A stretch of 64,000 nt of DNA from Gracilariopsis chorda (lineage: Eukaryota > Rhodophyta > Florideophyceae > Gracilariales > Gracilariaceae): assembly GCA_003194525.1 (NCBI GenBank), contig NBIV01000294.1:27765-91764 (forward strand), written 5' to 3'. The notes beneath the pieces were generated by a model that made no database searches, had not been told where the DNA came from, and worked only from the letters and a program-made list of their open reading frames with translations. The translations under genes and the position numbers were made by a program. Of the stretch, positions 44,988 to 56,100 are shown one piece after another (position 1 is the first letter of the stretch; each line of letters starts with the position of its first letter).

Positions 44988-47900
44988 GATGATCGTCATT
45001 ACCTGTACCTGAAATCTGGTTTCAGCTGACTTCAGGAACATTATGAATCATATTGATGATGCAAGAAAGAATCGTAGTAGTCCAGACCGTGCGCAATGCA
45101 CCGTCCAAGTCTCGCCTCGCTCCAGTGCAATGCTCCAACTGCCAGCGGCCAGGAACGCATCACACAATAAGAGAACCTCACATCACACCGCCAGCTACAC
45201 GTGTAGTGCCCGCATATTAGGCACGAGCTAAATTCAGGTCGTGTAAAATGTGTAAAATCAGCCCCAATGAAAGCCCAGAGTTCACCCTTGAGCAGCGAGC
45301 GGAGTAGCCAAGAGGCGACCTCCAGACTCTGGAGTCCAGAGCCTCTCAGGGCGGCTTGTATTTGCGGGAATATTATCTTCGCTTTGGACTTATCGCCTCT
45401 TCGCCGCATCCATAGTAGGACGGTGCCAACGGTACCTTTGGTATCCGTTTCCTTTAACGAAGATTCCTCGCCAATTATCACTATTTCTGTTGTCGAACGC
45501 CGCCGTTATAAGGATCTCGATACCCGAGCTCCTCAAGCTTTGCTCGACCGCCTGGCTGTCTATCTACGAAAGTACTGTCTACCCTGGTACTGTTGTGAAC
45601 AATCAAAATCGGTGTCTCAATGCAAAGGCATTGTGAGGAGTTGCACGGGAGAGCTGCATTGTAATTATTACAATTGCAGGAGAGCTCCGAATTGGAACTA
45701 CATATAGACTCTCCCAAATTTAGTGCATTCCGTCATTAGAAGATGCATAGACTAGACTGTATAAAAGAGGCGGGCGGCGGAGCTCACTGCGTTTTCACCC
45801 GGCGAGACACCTTCACACAGGCATGGACATTTCAAAGCAGGAGCTTGAACTGCGTGAAGGCTGGAGTTCTGTCAATCAGTATTGCGGGTGCCATGTTGAA
45901 GGCATATGTTGGTCCGTCGTGGTTCAAGATTGCTTTGCGCGGTAGACGCATAATACAGTGAAGGAAAGAAAGAAAGGTAAAGAGACAAAAACGAAAGGTT
46001 GGGCACCACAGAAAGTCCGCTCTTGATGCAGATGCCTCCAGGTCTCCAGTGGAAATTCTGGGATTCTTTGTGTTAAGGACATCCTCTCACTCTGTCATCT
46101 ACAATTTGTAGGGGGCAGTACTTTGGATAAAAACTTGAATCTGCCTGGCTTCTTTACAAGCAAAATGGCGCATCGGCATCTGACGATACGCTGCTTTTCG
46201 CGGAATGTTGCTGGTCAAGGCCGCCTTGCGGCAACTGGATCAACAGCATAACCGAACACTGCGAAAACGCGGAGGAGGCATCAGAGATACTTTTTCATTG
46301 GACATGTAGGGTGGTCGATCGAGCAGATCTACCAGGGAAAGAAAATCAAGATTATCAGCATGCCCTACAATCTATTGAAGTAAGCCATACAAAGCAATGT
46401 GAGACGATGCTTTGCAGCAACACTGTCACCTTCTGTACTACAAAAAATTCAAGGAGGTCTGCGTGAAGCAGAAAGGCCCATGGCTATGAAAGGGGGTGCT
46501 ATAGATACGAAAGGAAACACATGAAACTCGGTAACGTACTACTTTAATGGGTGAACCTGTTACTGCTTGCTCACGGACACTGGATTGACAAGTTGCTTGC
46601 TTTTATGACCATTTCGGGCAACTCGCTCCATCATTTCTAAATGTAATTAGGTGCATTATTAGTCCCTGCCATGGACTACGTTTCTGCACTTCGCAGTACG
46701 GCTTTCGCTTTTCAGTATAGTTAGGGTCACGGCACACTAACACGCACTCATATCTTCTGTTGTCAGTTCCACTATCTCGAACTTGGCCCACAAGACAAGG
46801 CGACGTAACCACGGCGATGTTTTCACTTGCATCTGCAGGACGCGTCAGTACAGCGATTATCCTCCTAGCCGTAGATCGACCTTCCAGCCTGAAATTTCAG
46901 AAGTATAAGTCCATCTGTAGCACGTACTCCATAATGCTTGTGAATACGTAGATAAGAGTTTGGAAGTTAGGTCGAAAAAGCACATTGCGAGTATCGAAAG
47001 CGATCTAGACATGCCAATCACGGACTTGGGACTTTTAGAAAAGATGAAAGAAGTCCTTCAAATGGTGTACAGGTATTTGTTGACTCGCAACATCGTTGCA
47101 TGGTGGCTTTTAGGTTGCATCGGTCGGCGGTGCCCACTGCTGTAGATCCGCGCACATGTGTAAATAACGGTTCCTCTTCCATCCCCACAATTCGCGATCA
47201 CGAAACGATCATCGATTTACATGGAGGACAGATGAGGCAGGCACCATTTTGGTATCAGCTACGGCTTCCAACCCCATTTCTACGATGCAGAGCAAGTTCG
47301 TCGGCGGAAAGACATATTATATTATCAGGCGCTTAGCTGCATTTCGTGCCAGTCGTCGATGTGATGAGAAACGCAGCAATATACGTTTATTGTACGGCAT
47401 CGAAAGTTTTGTTTGCCAGGCTTCTTTTCATTGTTTTGCGCAGACTCCAGAGAAGCCTGGGCCAAAGAGGATGTGTGCCTCGGCTGGGCGCGCGATCTCA
47501 GAAATCCTGAGTCAGGATACATGCGTTGTGAGAATCAGCAGGGTGATGACGAATGGGTAAGAACACAATGGAACGAAGAACGATGTTGTGCGTACTCAGG
47601 GAAAGGATCGGGGATACGCCGGAAAGAGAAGACTGAAAGTACTGCAGGCACAATAATGGCAAGACGTGTTGATAAGAATGATGGTTGAGACCAACGAGTG
47701 ATACGGAACTGGAGGACGACAATCGATACGTGCCAGTCGAGCTAGAAAGCATTAGGACTGCAAGTCCTACGGCAGCGCAGAAAAGGGTGATATCCTTTAC
47801 AACCTCAACAGCGTGGCAGAACTGTAGACAGGGGGGGGGGCACTTGGAGCAGTGAGCTCCAGACCCATCTGGGCGCTCCACAGACAACCAAGGAGCTTTT

Positions 47901-49000
47901 CGTCCTGATTGCCCCGACATCTCGACCTATTCAGAAGCACAGTCGCATAAAAATAGCGCAACCAATCTAAATCGCTAGGTTGCGCTCCAGGGGTCGTAAC
48001 GCAAAAGACATAATGAACCAGCTTCTCCGTGTGCCGAGTATCATCTGCGGAAGGCACGAGCTGTGCTTCTAAACGCCAAAGTAAAGAGAGGAGAGGCCGT
48101 AAACGCTAATTGCTCATAACTTAAATGATGTAACGGACTTTTAATCTCGAATTATTAGTAGCGCGCAATTCGCTATTATGCCAAGCCAGCGGGTATGGCA
48201 CGAGATGGCACTATTCAGTAGACCCCACCTGTGCTGGAATCGGATTTCGCCATTCCGATCACGAACCACAAGTCTTGGAGCGTTAAGTTACTTTGTTAGA
48301 CCGCACGAACCCTAAGGGAATTATCAGTTCCAGTCCTGCTCACGCCGTGTTAGCAGACAAATAGTCCGACTTGGCTTGGGCACAGATATAATGCCTCCCA
48401 GTGTCCGCGTTGCTACTCATCAGGAAAAGAGGAGGAGCAGCAGAACAGGTGGGTGTGCCCAATCGTCGCCTTCACACTAACCGCAACGAAGTCTCTAGGA
48501 ATTCCCCTTTGTGCCAAACTGCGGGTATTATGTAATAGCAAGAAAACTGGGTGCCTTCCATTCTAAGTCGAGAATATACTATTGTGTTTCGGTGCAGAAA
48601 GGGCGATGCACTCAAAAGATCTTGAAGTTCATGAGTTAGAATCTGTCTCTGAAAAGAACATGCTCTGCAAACCCACGGCCAGAAAAAGAACAACACGAAG
48701 CAAACACGATACGATCCAAAGCGGTACTCATTGATTACAATCCATAATTTCAAATTTCTCTACGTGCTATCCATCCGATTACACTTTAAAGTGCTTAGCG
48801 TTTTGCTACCCAGCGGAACCCGTGAAATGCAAAACGCTGTTTTACAATGACGGATTTTTGTTTACGAACGTATCCTACAGTATGAAGTCCGAAACAATAT
48901 GGTTTTGTATCTTCTGCTCCGCACTTTAGGGCGTTAAGGTGGACAAAGACGACCCGTACAGCCTTCCTACAGCAGCTTTCCCAACTCTCGACTAAGATAT
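44988..49000. other. Intergenic region between convergent genes; nothing recognised
   Basis: Four kilobases between the 3' ends of the MLO-like and GMC genes. Frames such as 45041-45481 minus and 47498-47920 minus have no domains and irregular composition. A palindromic run (TTGTAATTATTACAA) lies near 45658-45673 inside imperfect GGAGAGCT inverted arms, and a run of ten G lies near 47829. No tRNA was recognised. Confidence 0.5.
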
Positions 49001-50617
49001 TCATGTACGAGCAATAACTTCTGCCATGTATTCCGCAATCATGTACACTGATCCCATTGGCCCGGCAGATAAGGGCATCCTTCTCAGAGATGAGGCGTCA
49101 ACGACCCTCAGCTGTCTCATTTTGCGAACCGTAAGATCTCCACGCAGCACATCTCCCACCGGACACCCACCAACAAAGTGACCATTCCATACTGCTGTCC
49201 TCCTAACCCATTCTTCGGTAATCTCTCCACCCACAGGATTCTCAATTGAGGATTTGAATAGCGGTGCGAAATTTTGGAAGGTATCCTTCACACCCTTTAG
49301 ACATTTAATTACTCGCCTGAGATCGTCCTGGTTTGTCAATAACGCGAGCTGTACATCAGGAGTAGAGAACGGATTCTTATCCCTGATCTGATAGTACCCG
49401 AACGACCTCACATTGTTGCTACAAGCAGCGCCTAGGGCATTTCGATCGAAGACTGTTGGAAAAGTATGTCCATTCGCAGAAATAAATCCATTGCGATTAT
49501 CTTTTCCAGTTGCAAAAGAAGGTGTAATCCCGAGAAGACCGCCCCTCCCACTCTTGAATTTCCGAAGCTCTTCTTCCGAGTTAACCAAAGTCGAATTCAT
49601 GGACGGCTCTAGCGGTGCACCTGTGTACTTCATATCCACTGGGGTTACCGTCTTGGCTTGACACCTCCTTCCCACTGGCAGAGCCACTCGAACTTTGACA
49701 CCGGCTTTTCTCAACACGTGTGCTGGCCCAATGCCAGACACTTGCAGAAGTTTTGGTGAGCCGAATGGCCCAGCGCATACGATCACCTCTTTTCGTGCCA
49801 AAATGCGCTTGGGATATGACATCTGCGTATCGTTCGAGTGAACATAGTCAACACCAAATGCTCGCTGGGGTCTCGACTTTGACAGGAGGATCCTGGTAAC
49901 CGTGGCATCTTGGACAAGTCGCAGGTTAGTTTTACACTTGTCTTTAATGGTAGGTGATAAGTACGCGGTGCACGAATCCCTCCTAAACCCATTCGGATCC
50001 ACGGTGAGGCGATTTTCGGAAATTGAACGGGAATTGCTATCATCCCACAGGTCTACACTCTCCGAAAAGCCTGCCTTCCTAGCCGCGTTTATATAATTAC
50101 GTACGTACTTGTGCCGCAGATTTCCTTCCGGTACAGCGACACCAATCTGATCAATAACTCGTTGGAAGAACTTTTTGCTACTTGCTGTTGTGAGGCCTTC
50201 AATCCCCCATTTTTCGACAGTTCGCTTGATAGGAATCGAGAACTGCATACCATTTATCGAGCTGGTTCCCCCAAGCGTATTCCCCGTAAATACTCTGAAC
50301 GAGCGATTATTGAGCACCGGATTTGGAAGCGAAGAGAACCCATAGGTGAGGTCTTCCATGAACCAGGAGAATAACATTTTGCGAGGAGAGCGGACAAGAA
50401 ACTCTTGGGAGGCGTTGCGGGGGCGGCTTCTTTCGAGCAAAACAATGGTGCGGTCGGGACGCAAAACGCATAGGCGTGCGGCGAGGGCGCAGCCGGCTGT
50501 TCCAGCGCCGACGATAATGTAGTGGGGGTGTGGGGGAGAAGCAGAGAGGGCGGGAATGCAGAGGAAGACGAAAGTAAGAAGGATGAGTTGAGGCGGGGGC
50601 GAAAAGCAAAAAGTCAT
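49001..50617 (-). CDS. GMC-family FAD-dependent oxidoreductase with signal peptide
   Basis: A 538-residue intact frame. Residues 1-25 (MTFCFSPPPQLILLTFVFLC then ALSAS) look like a cleavable signal peptide, so the enzyme probably enters the secretory route. The FAD dinucleotide fold follows at once: YIIVGAGTAGCALAARL, with the Glu of VLLERS about 25 residues later. The GMC signature region GNTLGGTSSINGM is at about 112-124, and the second signature-like GPFGSPKLLQVSGIGP at about 285-300. Near the C-terminus the catalytic His is kept (NGHFVGGCPVG), but the usual Gly-Asn-Pro-Asn before the last helix reads SAGPMGSVYMIAEYMAE, so the second catalytic residue (His or Asn) is not in its usual context. 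Length is usual for the family. The substrate cannot be told; candidates in the family are alcohols, sugars and mandelonitrile-type compounds. Confidence 0.92.
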   Translation of the reverse strand: MTFCFSPPPQLILLTFVFLCIPALSASPPHPHYIIVGAGTAGCALAARLCVLRPDRTIVLLERSRPRNASQEFLVRSPRKMLFSWFMEDLTYGFSSLPNPVLNNRSFRVFTGNTLGGTSSINGMQFSIPIKRTVEKWGIEGLTTASSKKFFQRVIDQIGVAVPEGNLRHKYVRNYINAARKAGFSESVDLWDDSNSRSISENRLTVDPNGFRRDSCTAYLSPTIKDKCKTNLRLVQDATVTRILLSKSRPQRAFGVDYVHSNDTQMSYPKRILARKEVIVCAGPFGSPKLLQVSGIGPAHVLRKAGVKVRVALPVGRRCQAKTVTPVDMKYTGAPLEPSMNSTLVNSEEELRKFKSGRGGLLGITPSFATGKDNRNGFISANGHTFPTVFDRNALGAACSNNVRSFGYYQIRDKNPFSTPDVQLALLTNQDDLRRVIKCLKGVKDTFQNFAPLFKSSIENPVGGEITEEWVRRTAVWNGHFVGGCPVGDVLRGDLTVRKMRQLRVVDASSLRRMPLSAGPMGSVYMIAEYMAEVIART

Positions 50618-51592
50618 TTTTTTTTGGAAGAGAGGACAATGATGTTGGGGAGGGAGAGCTGCCCGTGCGGGATCAGAGTTGTTCTACAACCCTTGGTACT
50701 GGTTCCTACTATGAGGAGCAGATTCTGCTGACTCCGCAAGTACGCCTGTCCCTCCCTGGAAGCCGATACGGTACGACCTAGACGGTGCCAATGGCTGTGC
50801 TGCCCTTTCAGTGAAACGTCCAGTTCTGTCCACACGTTCCACCGAACTTGACAGTCAGATTATAGATGAAACAACGCTAGCCCACCACCAAACGGCTTGG
50901 CGGCTTGACTGGCACTGGAGATCAGCTCGAGTAGGCGGCGTTGGTTTATCTATAATCGCCATTCCAGTGTTTTCAGACGGTGTGAGCTAGACGTCTACAC
51001 AATAATACGACAGATTTCGAAAATCCGACAAGCCCAAACGGGCCCGTAATCACGACAATCGTCGTCATCCCATGAAACGAGAACCCTCTGCAACACCGCA
51101 TCTGTCGAGAACGAACCTCTCATTCATCTTCCCGCTATCTAACATCGAATTCAAAGAGCCCGCGCTTTTCCCTACCAGTATATAAGCGAATCAAATCAAA
51201 CAACCAGTATGGAAAGGCAAAAATTCACTTTCAGAGCCGTAGACAACCAACATAAATCCCAGCTATGAGCTCTTTCAGACCGCTAGTTACGAGCAACTCT
51301 ACAGAAATATTTCATGGCAGCGATTATCCAAAAAGCATGCGGTGTCTGTTATTGTCTTACGTCGTTGCTCTGTAGCCTGGAGCCGCTGCGTACCGGAAAG
51401 CCGGCCAGAAGCCCCATCTGATACCCACTTCAACATTATTGTGCGCTTTCACGGTAAGAAGGCGTGGGGTTGTGCGTGAAGTCCCTAGTGGGTTGCTTGC
51501 CACCCACTGCAATTATCAAAGCAGGCAGATCAACAAAACTAAGACCAAAAGAGGAACAACTAGTGTCAGAAACACTGCAATAATTTGCAAAA
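50618..51592. other. Intergenic, presumed promoter side of the GMC gene
   Basis: A poly-A/T tract lies directly before the start codon (50618-50628). No other gene or clear core promoter element was seen up to 51590. Confidence 0.4.
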
Positions 51593-51784
51593 AACAACAT
51601 TCCTCTTACTCGCCAAGGTATGCAAGACTTGTTACAGCAATACTTTTCACTCTTTTCTCTTGAACGTGAAGAACGAATCAATTTTATTCATAGTCTTCCT
51701 TCTTCGGTATGGGAGCATCAATTTCTGAAACGTAATAACCTACAGCTGCGCCATGTTCAAATGATAGAAGACAAACGTGCATAA
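51593..51784 (+). pseudogene. Short unrecognised coding fragment next to the Helitron
   Basis: A 63-codon open run ending in TAA, without a start codon at its left edge (first Met about 8 codons in). Composition is protein-like, Gln/Leu/Phe-rich and helix-prone (MQDLLQQYFSLFSLEREER). It has no recognised family, and could be the tail of a captured or truncated gene. Confidence 0.35.
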
Positions 51785-51963
51785 GCTGTGACCCCAAAGG
51801 TATTGACCGAACATTTTGTGCAAATTGAGGCAGCCATCAACAGTTATAATATCAGGAACCTGGATGAGGCAGCCATCAACCGTTATAATATCAGGAACCT
51901 GGGTGGAGTATATACTCAACGCAAATCAATCTGGGGCTTCGTTCCAGAAAATAAAGAGAAAAA

Positions 51964-52058
51964 TCTCAACACCCCCGTTCCTCTCATCTCAAACACCCAA
52001 CTCTTAATGATCTCAAACACCCCACTCTTAATGATCTCAAACACCCCACTCTTAATGA
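51964..52058 (+). repeat. Four reiterated Helitron 5'-terminal tags
   Basis: Starts of the element's 5' end (TCTCAA[A]CACCC...) occur at 51964, 51987, 52011 and 52035, spaced 23, 24 and 24 bases. The second to fourth read TCTCAAACACCC(A/C)A, then CTCTTAATGA. Only the last continues into the full element with TTTACACATG. Confidence 0.85.
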
Positions 52059-52199
52059 TTTACACATGTATGAGGGGGGTGTTGTTGACTGACGGGAGGC
52101 GGTGCGCCAATAAACCGCCCTGTATGCCCCTCTACGCGCATGCAAATCGCCCATTTGGCGCAACGCCTCCCCACCATTAAAAAAATTCAGCAGCAGCAG

Positions 52200-53170
52200 C
52201 AGCAGCAAAGCGTTCAGTTAATTTGCTGCTGCTGCTGCAAGTTGACTGTGCAATGGCTGCTGAATGGCTTGCAATACAATCAAATTGTTGTGCCAGCCAC
52301 TCAGCAGCAAAATCCCGCCTGTTCATTCCGACACGTGGCAAATTGCACTGCGCCAGTGCAGCGCATTCCGACACGGGGCAAATTGCACTGCCCCAGTGCA
52401 GCGCATTCTGACACGTGGCAAATTGCACTGCGCCAGTGCAGCGTATACTGAAGTTTCATTGCAGACATGCCTGCAACAGACGTATATACTGCACTGGCGC
52501 AGTGCCAAATGCATCTCGCTTGCTGACCCTAACCACTATTTTCCATCCCATTCAGGCTTGGCCAATAGCGCAGTGTCGTAACCTTTTGCTACTTTGGGCA
52601 CTGTTTGCTGGCCTGGGACCTAGGCAAGGCCGAGCTCGTGTGCAGGTCGCCACAAGAGTAACCCACTAAGTACCACGGATCTGGGAAAAGTCAGGTGCTC
52701 CTCTGTGGTATACTGGTCGTTTGACGGCGATCAGGAAGTCTGAGGGTTTACCGGACCTAATACCAGCTTGCTGTGCAGGGTCCGGGGCGGCCGCCGTGTC
52801 GTACCTCTTGGGGCCGGAAAGCACACTTCGGTGTGTGAGTAAAGGCAGACCAATCCTTACAACCGGACGCGGGTTAAACATCAAACGGCTTGAAAACCGG
52901 CTGGGCACACTCCGCCCGTCATAATCCAACAGGAGTGTGTCGAGAGTCCCTGTGCTGCGCACGACTGCATCGGGTAAATATAAGCCTTGCAGCAATTTTT
53001 TTTTTTAATTGCTGCATGCGACTAGGCCCGGTGGGTGCAACGCAACAAACTGCAACCAGTTTTTTCACTTTCAACTTTGTGTTTTATTGGGAATTATTCT
53101 GGAACTCTGGCAAATTTTTTAACGGTTTAAAAACATAGAATTGTTTTTTTCTTTTCTTTGGTAAATTGAA
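52200..53170 (+). other. Helitron 5' leader: hairpins, 40-bp repeats, then non-coding leader
   Basis: After the (CAG)n run at about 52185-52207 and its inverted CTG partner at about 52222-52240 come three 40-bp direct repeats (52325-52444), each holding a hairpin of arms GCACTG/CAGTGC. A TTGCAG/CTGCAA hairpin and another GCACTG/CAGTGC hairpin end near 52508. 52510-53170 is leader without a credible ORF; its left part recurs at 63170-63525. Confidence 0.7.
52975..52984 (+). promoter_or_regulatory. Candidate TATA box of the Helitron RepHel gene
   Basis: TAAATATAAG about 190 bp before the RepHel start codon at 53171, in the right orientation. Confidence 0.4.
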
Positions 53171-56100
53171 ATGACGAGAGGAGGGCGACGTCTGAACTCT
53201 GGTGGCATCCGATCTAACTCGGGAGGTGCTAGAGACAATTCTGGAGGTGCCAGGTTGAACGCAGGCGGTTCAAGGCAAAACGCTGGTGGTCGTCGCGTCG
53301 GCAGTGGTGGAGCACGGGCAGGAGCTGGAAGACCCCGAAGAGAACCAGCTCCTCCATCTCCAGATGAGTTGGGAGTAAATGAGAGCGGAGCACACGTTCA
53401 AGGACCTATTGTTCCAGTGGTTGAAGAAGACGAAATTACTCCTGCACCTACTTCGGTTGCAGCAGCAGTTAGCACAAGCGCCGCTGGAGCCAGTGGGTCC
53501 GCTGCCACAGATCTACCAACATCGTGCCCAATTCCTGGATTTCTGGAGTTTGTGAGAGGCCTTCCAAGTCACATTCCACCGCCTCCGATGCCTCCCCCTC
53601 TCCCACCGATGCCTGCAGAACAGATGCCGGTTGCAATGGAATTGGAAGAGGATGAGATCATCCCTTCTCCCTCACAGCCACCGCCATCACAGCAGCCTGC
53701 TCTGCCACAAGCTGAACAAGAGGAAGAACAGATGCCAGTCCCGATGGAAGTGGAAGAGGATGAGATCACCCCGGCTCCCTCACACCCGCCGCCGCAGCCT
53801 GCGTTGCCACAAGCGGAACAGGAAGAACAACAGATGTCCATTCCGATGGAAGTGGAAGCGGATGAGATCACACCGGCTCCCTCACACCAGCCGCAGCATC
53901 AGCCACAGCAACAGCTTGATACGACGGTCATGCACTGTGCTGGGCGTCCTGATCGAGGACTCTATCGCGTGTACTATGCGTGGGATTCCGTGGCAGCTCA
54001 GGCGAGGAATGATCCGGCCATCCGTGCAAGCGTGCCGGAGTTTGAGACGCTTCCCACTGCAGGTCAAAGGCGATGCGGAAGATGCGGCGAGCACGCACAC
54101 ACGCTCTCCTCCTGCCCGTACCGGGACTGGACATTGAGAATTCATAGCTGCAAGTACTGCGGATGCGTTTTGCTTGGCAAAGAGACCAATGGAGTGTGCT
54201 GTGGAATGAAAAGAATGTCAGGGTGGGGCGTCACGTTCCGCAGAAGGCATAACAACGAGTTGGTTCGCAGTCTTTATAGTCTGAGAGCCTTTCACAGCCA
54301 TTTTCTCAACTTGAATACGCTCTTCGCTACGACGCAAGCGTTCATGGACATGTCGTATGTGACGGGAGGCGGTCCCTCCTTTCTGAGACTTGAGGGAAAC
54401 GCAGCTCTCGCTCTGCCCACGCAGAACCAGAACAACACGCGCTACAGCTTTCTGTGGGGTACTGGTCCCCCTAACTTGGATCCCTCTCACTATGCGCGTG
54501 CCAATTTGCGTGCGTTCATTCAAGATATCAACGTACGAGACATCGTGCCCAAGTTGTACGATGTGATCCAGCCCAAGCCAGACGTGGTGCGTGAGCGGTA
54601 CCGATCCATGCTTAGCACGCAACAACAACAACAAAATGCAGATACCGCCGTCGATATCAGCATGCAGGCAGCAGAAGAGGGAGTAGTCGTACGTGGTTAC
54701 GAAGGAACCCGAAGTGCTACAGTCAGTGCTCCTCACGTAGGTGCTGGGCCTCTCCCTGAAGATGCTCCTGGTGGGGGGCCAACCATGATGAGAACGCTCG
54801 TCGTGGATCCGACTGGCCTGTACCGAGTGGAGTCTCAAGTACCGCGCTTGGTAGAAGGAACCGTAACAGAAGAGCACGCCGTAGTGACGGCTGCTGGTGC
54901 TGCTAATGCTGGAGATGGGGCGACTGCGAATGCCGCAAACAATGCGCAAGTGCGGTACCGCCTTCTAAAACCGGCATCCAAAATGGCAGAGAAAGGCACT
55001 TTTCCTCTTCTCTACCCGTACGGAGATCAGCACGAACCGTTTGACATTGGCGTGTTTCTGGAGGCAAAGAACTCAACACAGCAAATCTCAGGTCTCAGCG
55101 TCAACGAGTGGAAGCTCCGAAAGCTCACCTGGGCTGAGAACGCGAAGAGACGACTGTACTCAGACAACATCCTTCTGGACAGTGGACCGTTGATGCAGAT
55201 GTGGATGCTTCGCACCCACACAAACATTGAGGACATGCGACTGCGTTTCCTCGAAAGAGAACAACGGGCACGCATTGTACAAGAGCAAGAAATGCAGCAA
55301 GCACAACAGCAAACCGGTCACGTGCCACAATCCCAGTTCGTGCTAATGGGACGCATCTTTATGCCCGATGACTCCGTCAACTCAGCAGCATACTGGAAGA
55401 ACAAGCGCATGGATGTACAGGCGATCGTGGCGCGGAGAGGACCGCCTTCTCTGTTCATTACAATCACCATGAACATCTGGCGAGAGGACATCCAGCGTCT
55501 TGGGATGGACACCACCAATCGTGGCGCATTTACGGCACAAAGTAACCGCCCTCGACCGTTTGACCGACCGGATCTGATTGCAAGGGTGTACAACCAGTAC
55601 GCAAACGACTTCATGAAGGACTTGGAGAAGAACTCGGAGCAGATCTTTGGACTGAAGTGCCTGGGGCTTGCATCAAAGCTCGAGTTTCAAGAGCGCAATG
55701 TGCCTCATCACCACATGCTCGTGTGGCTCGAAGGAGGCGTGATTGAAGACGTTGATGTGATCGACGAGCTCATTCGTGCAGAACTTCCCCTTCCAGGCGA
55801 AGACGACGCGTTGCGTGCTCTCATTCGTTCCATGCACAGGCACCGCCACTCCACCTATTGCCGGAATCGCGCTGGGCGGTGCAAGTTTGGATACGACAGC
55901 AATATGATTGTGCCGGAGACGTACATTGAAGAAGGCACGAATCGCGTGATTTACCGCAGAAGAAGGCAAGAAGACCTCAAGATTGTGCCATACAACCCAA
56001 CACTGACCAAGAAGTACCGCTCTCATATCAACGTAGAACGCACGCAAGGAGGGGGCGCAGTGGCTTATCTGATGAAGTACGCGTTTAAGCAGCCCAAAGC

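Noticed and set aside
45041..45481. 146-codon minus-strand ORF after the MLO-like gene
   Set aside because: No domain, irregular Cys/Trp-rich composition, and no support from a neighbouring frame or start context.
52325..52444. Short regularly spaced repeats as a CRISPR array
   Set aside because: Repeats are contiguous 40-bp units with no variable spacers, in a eukaryotic Helitron leader, and each holds a hairpin.
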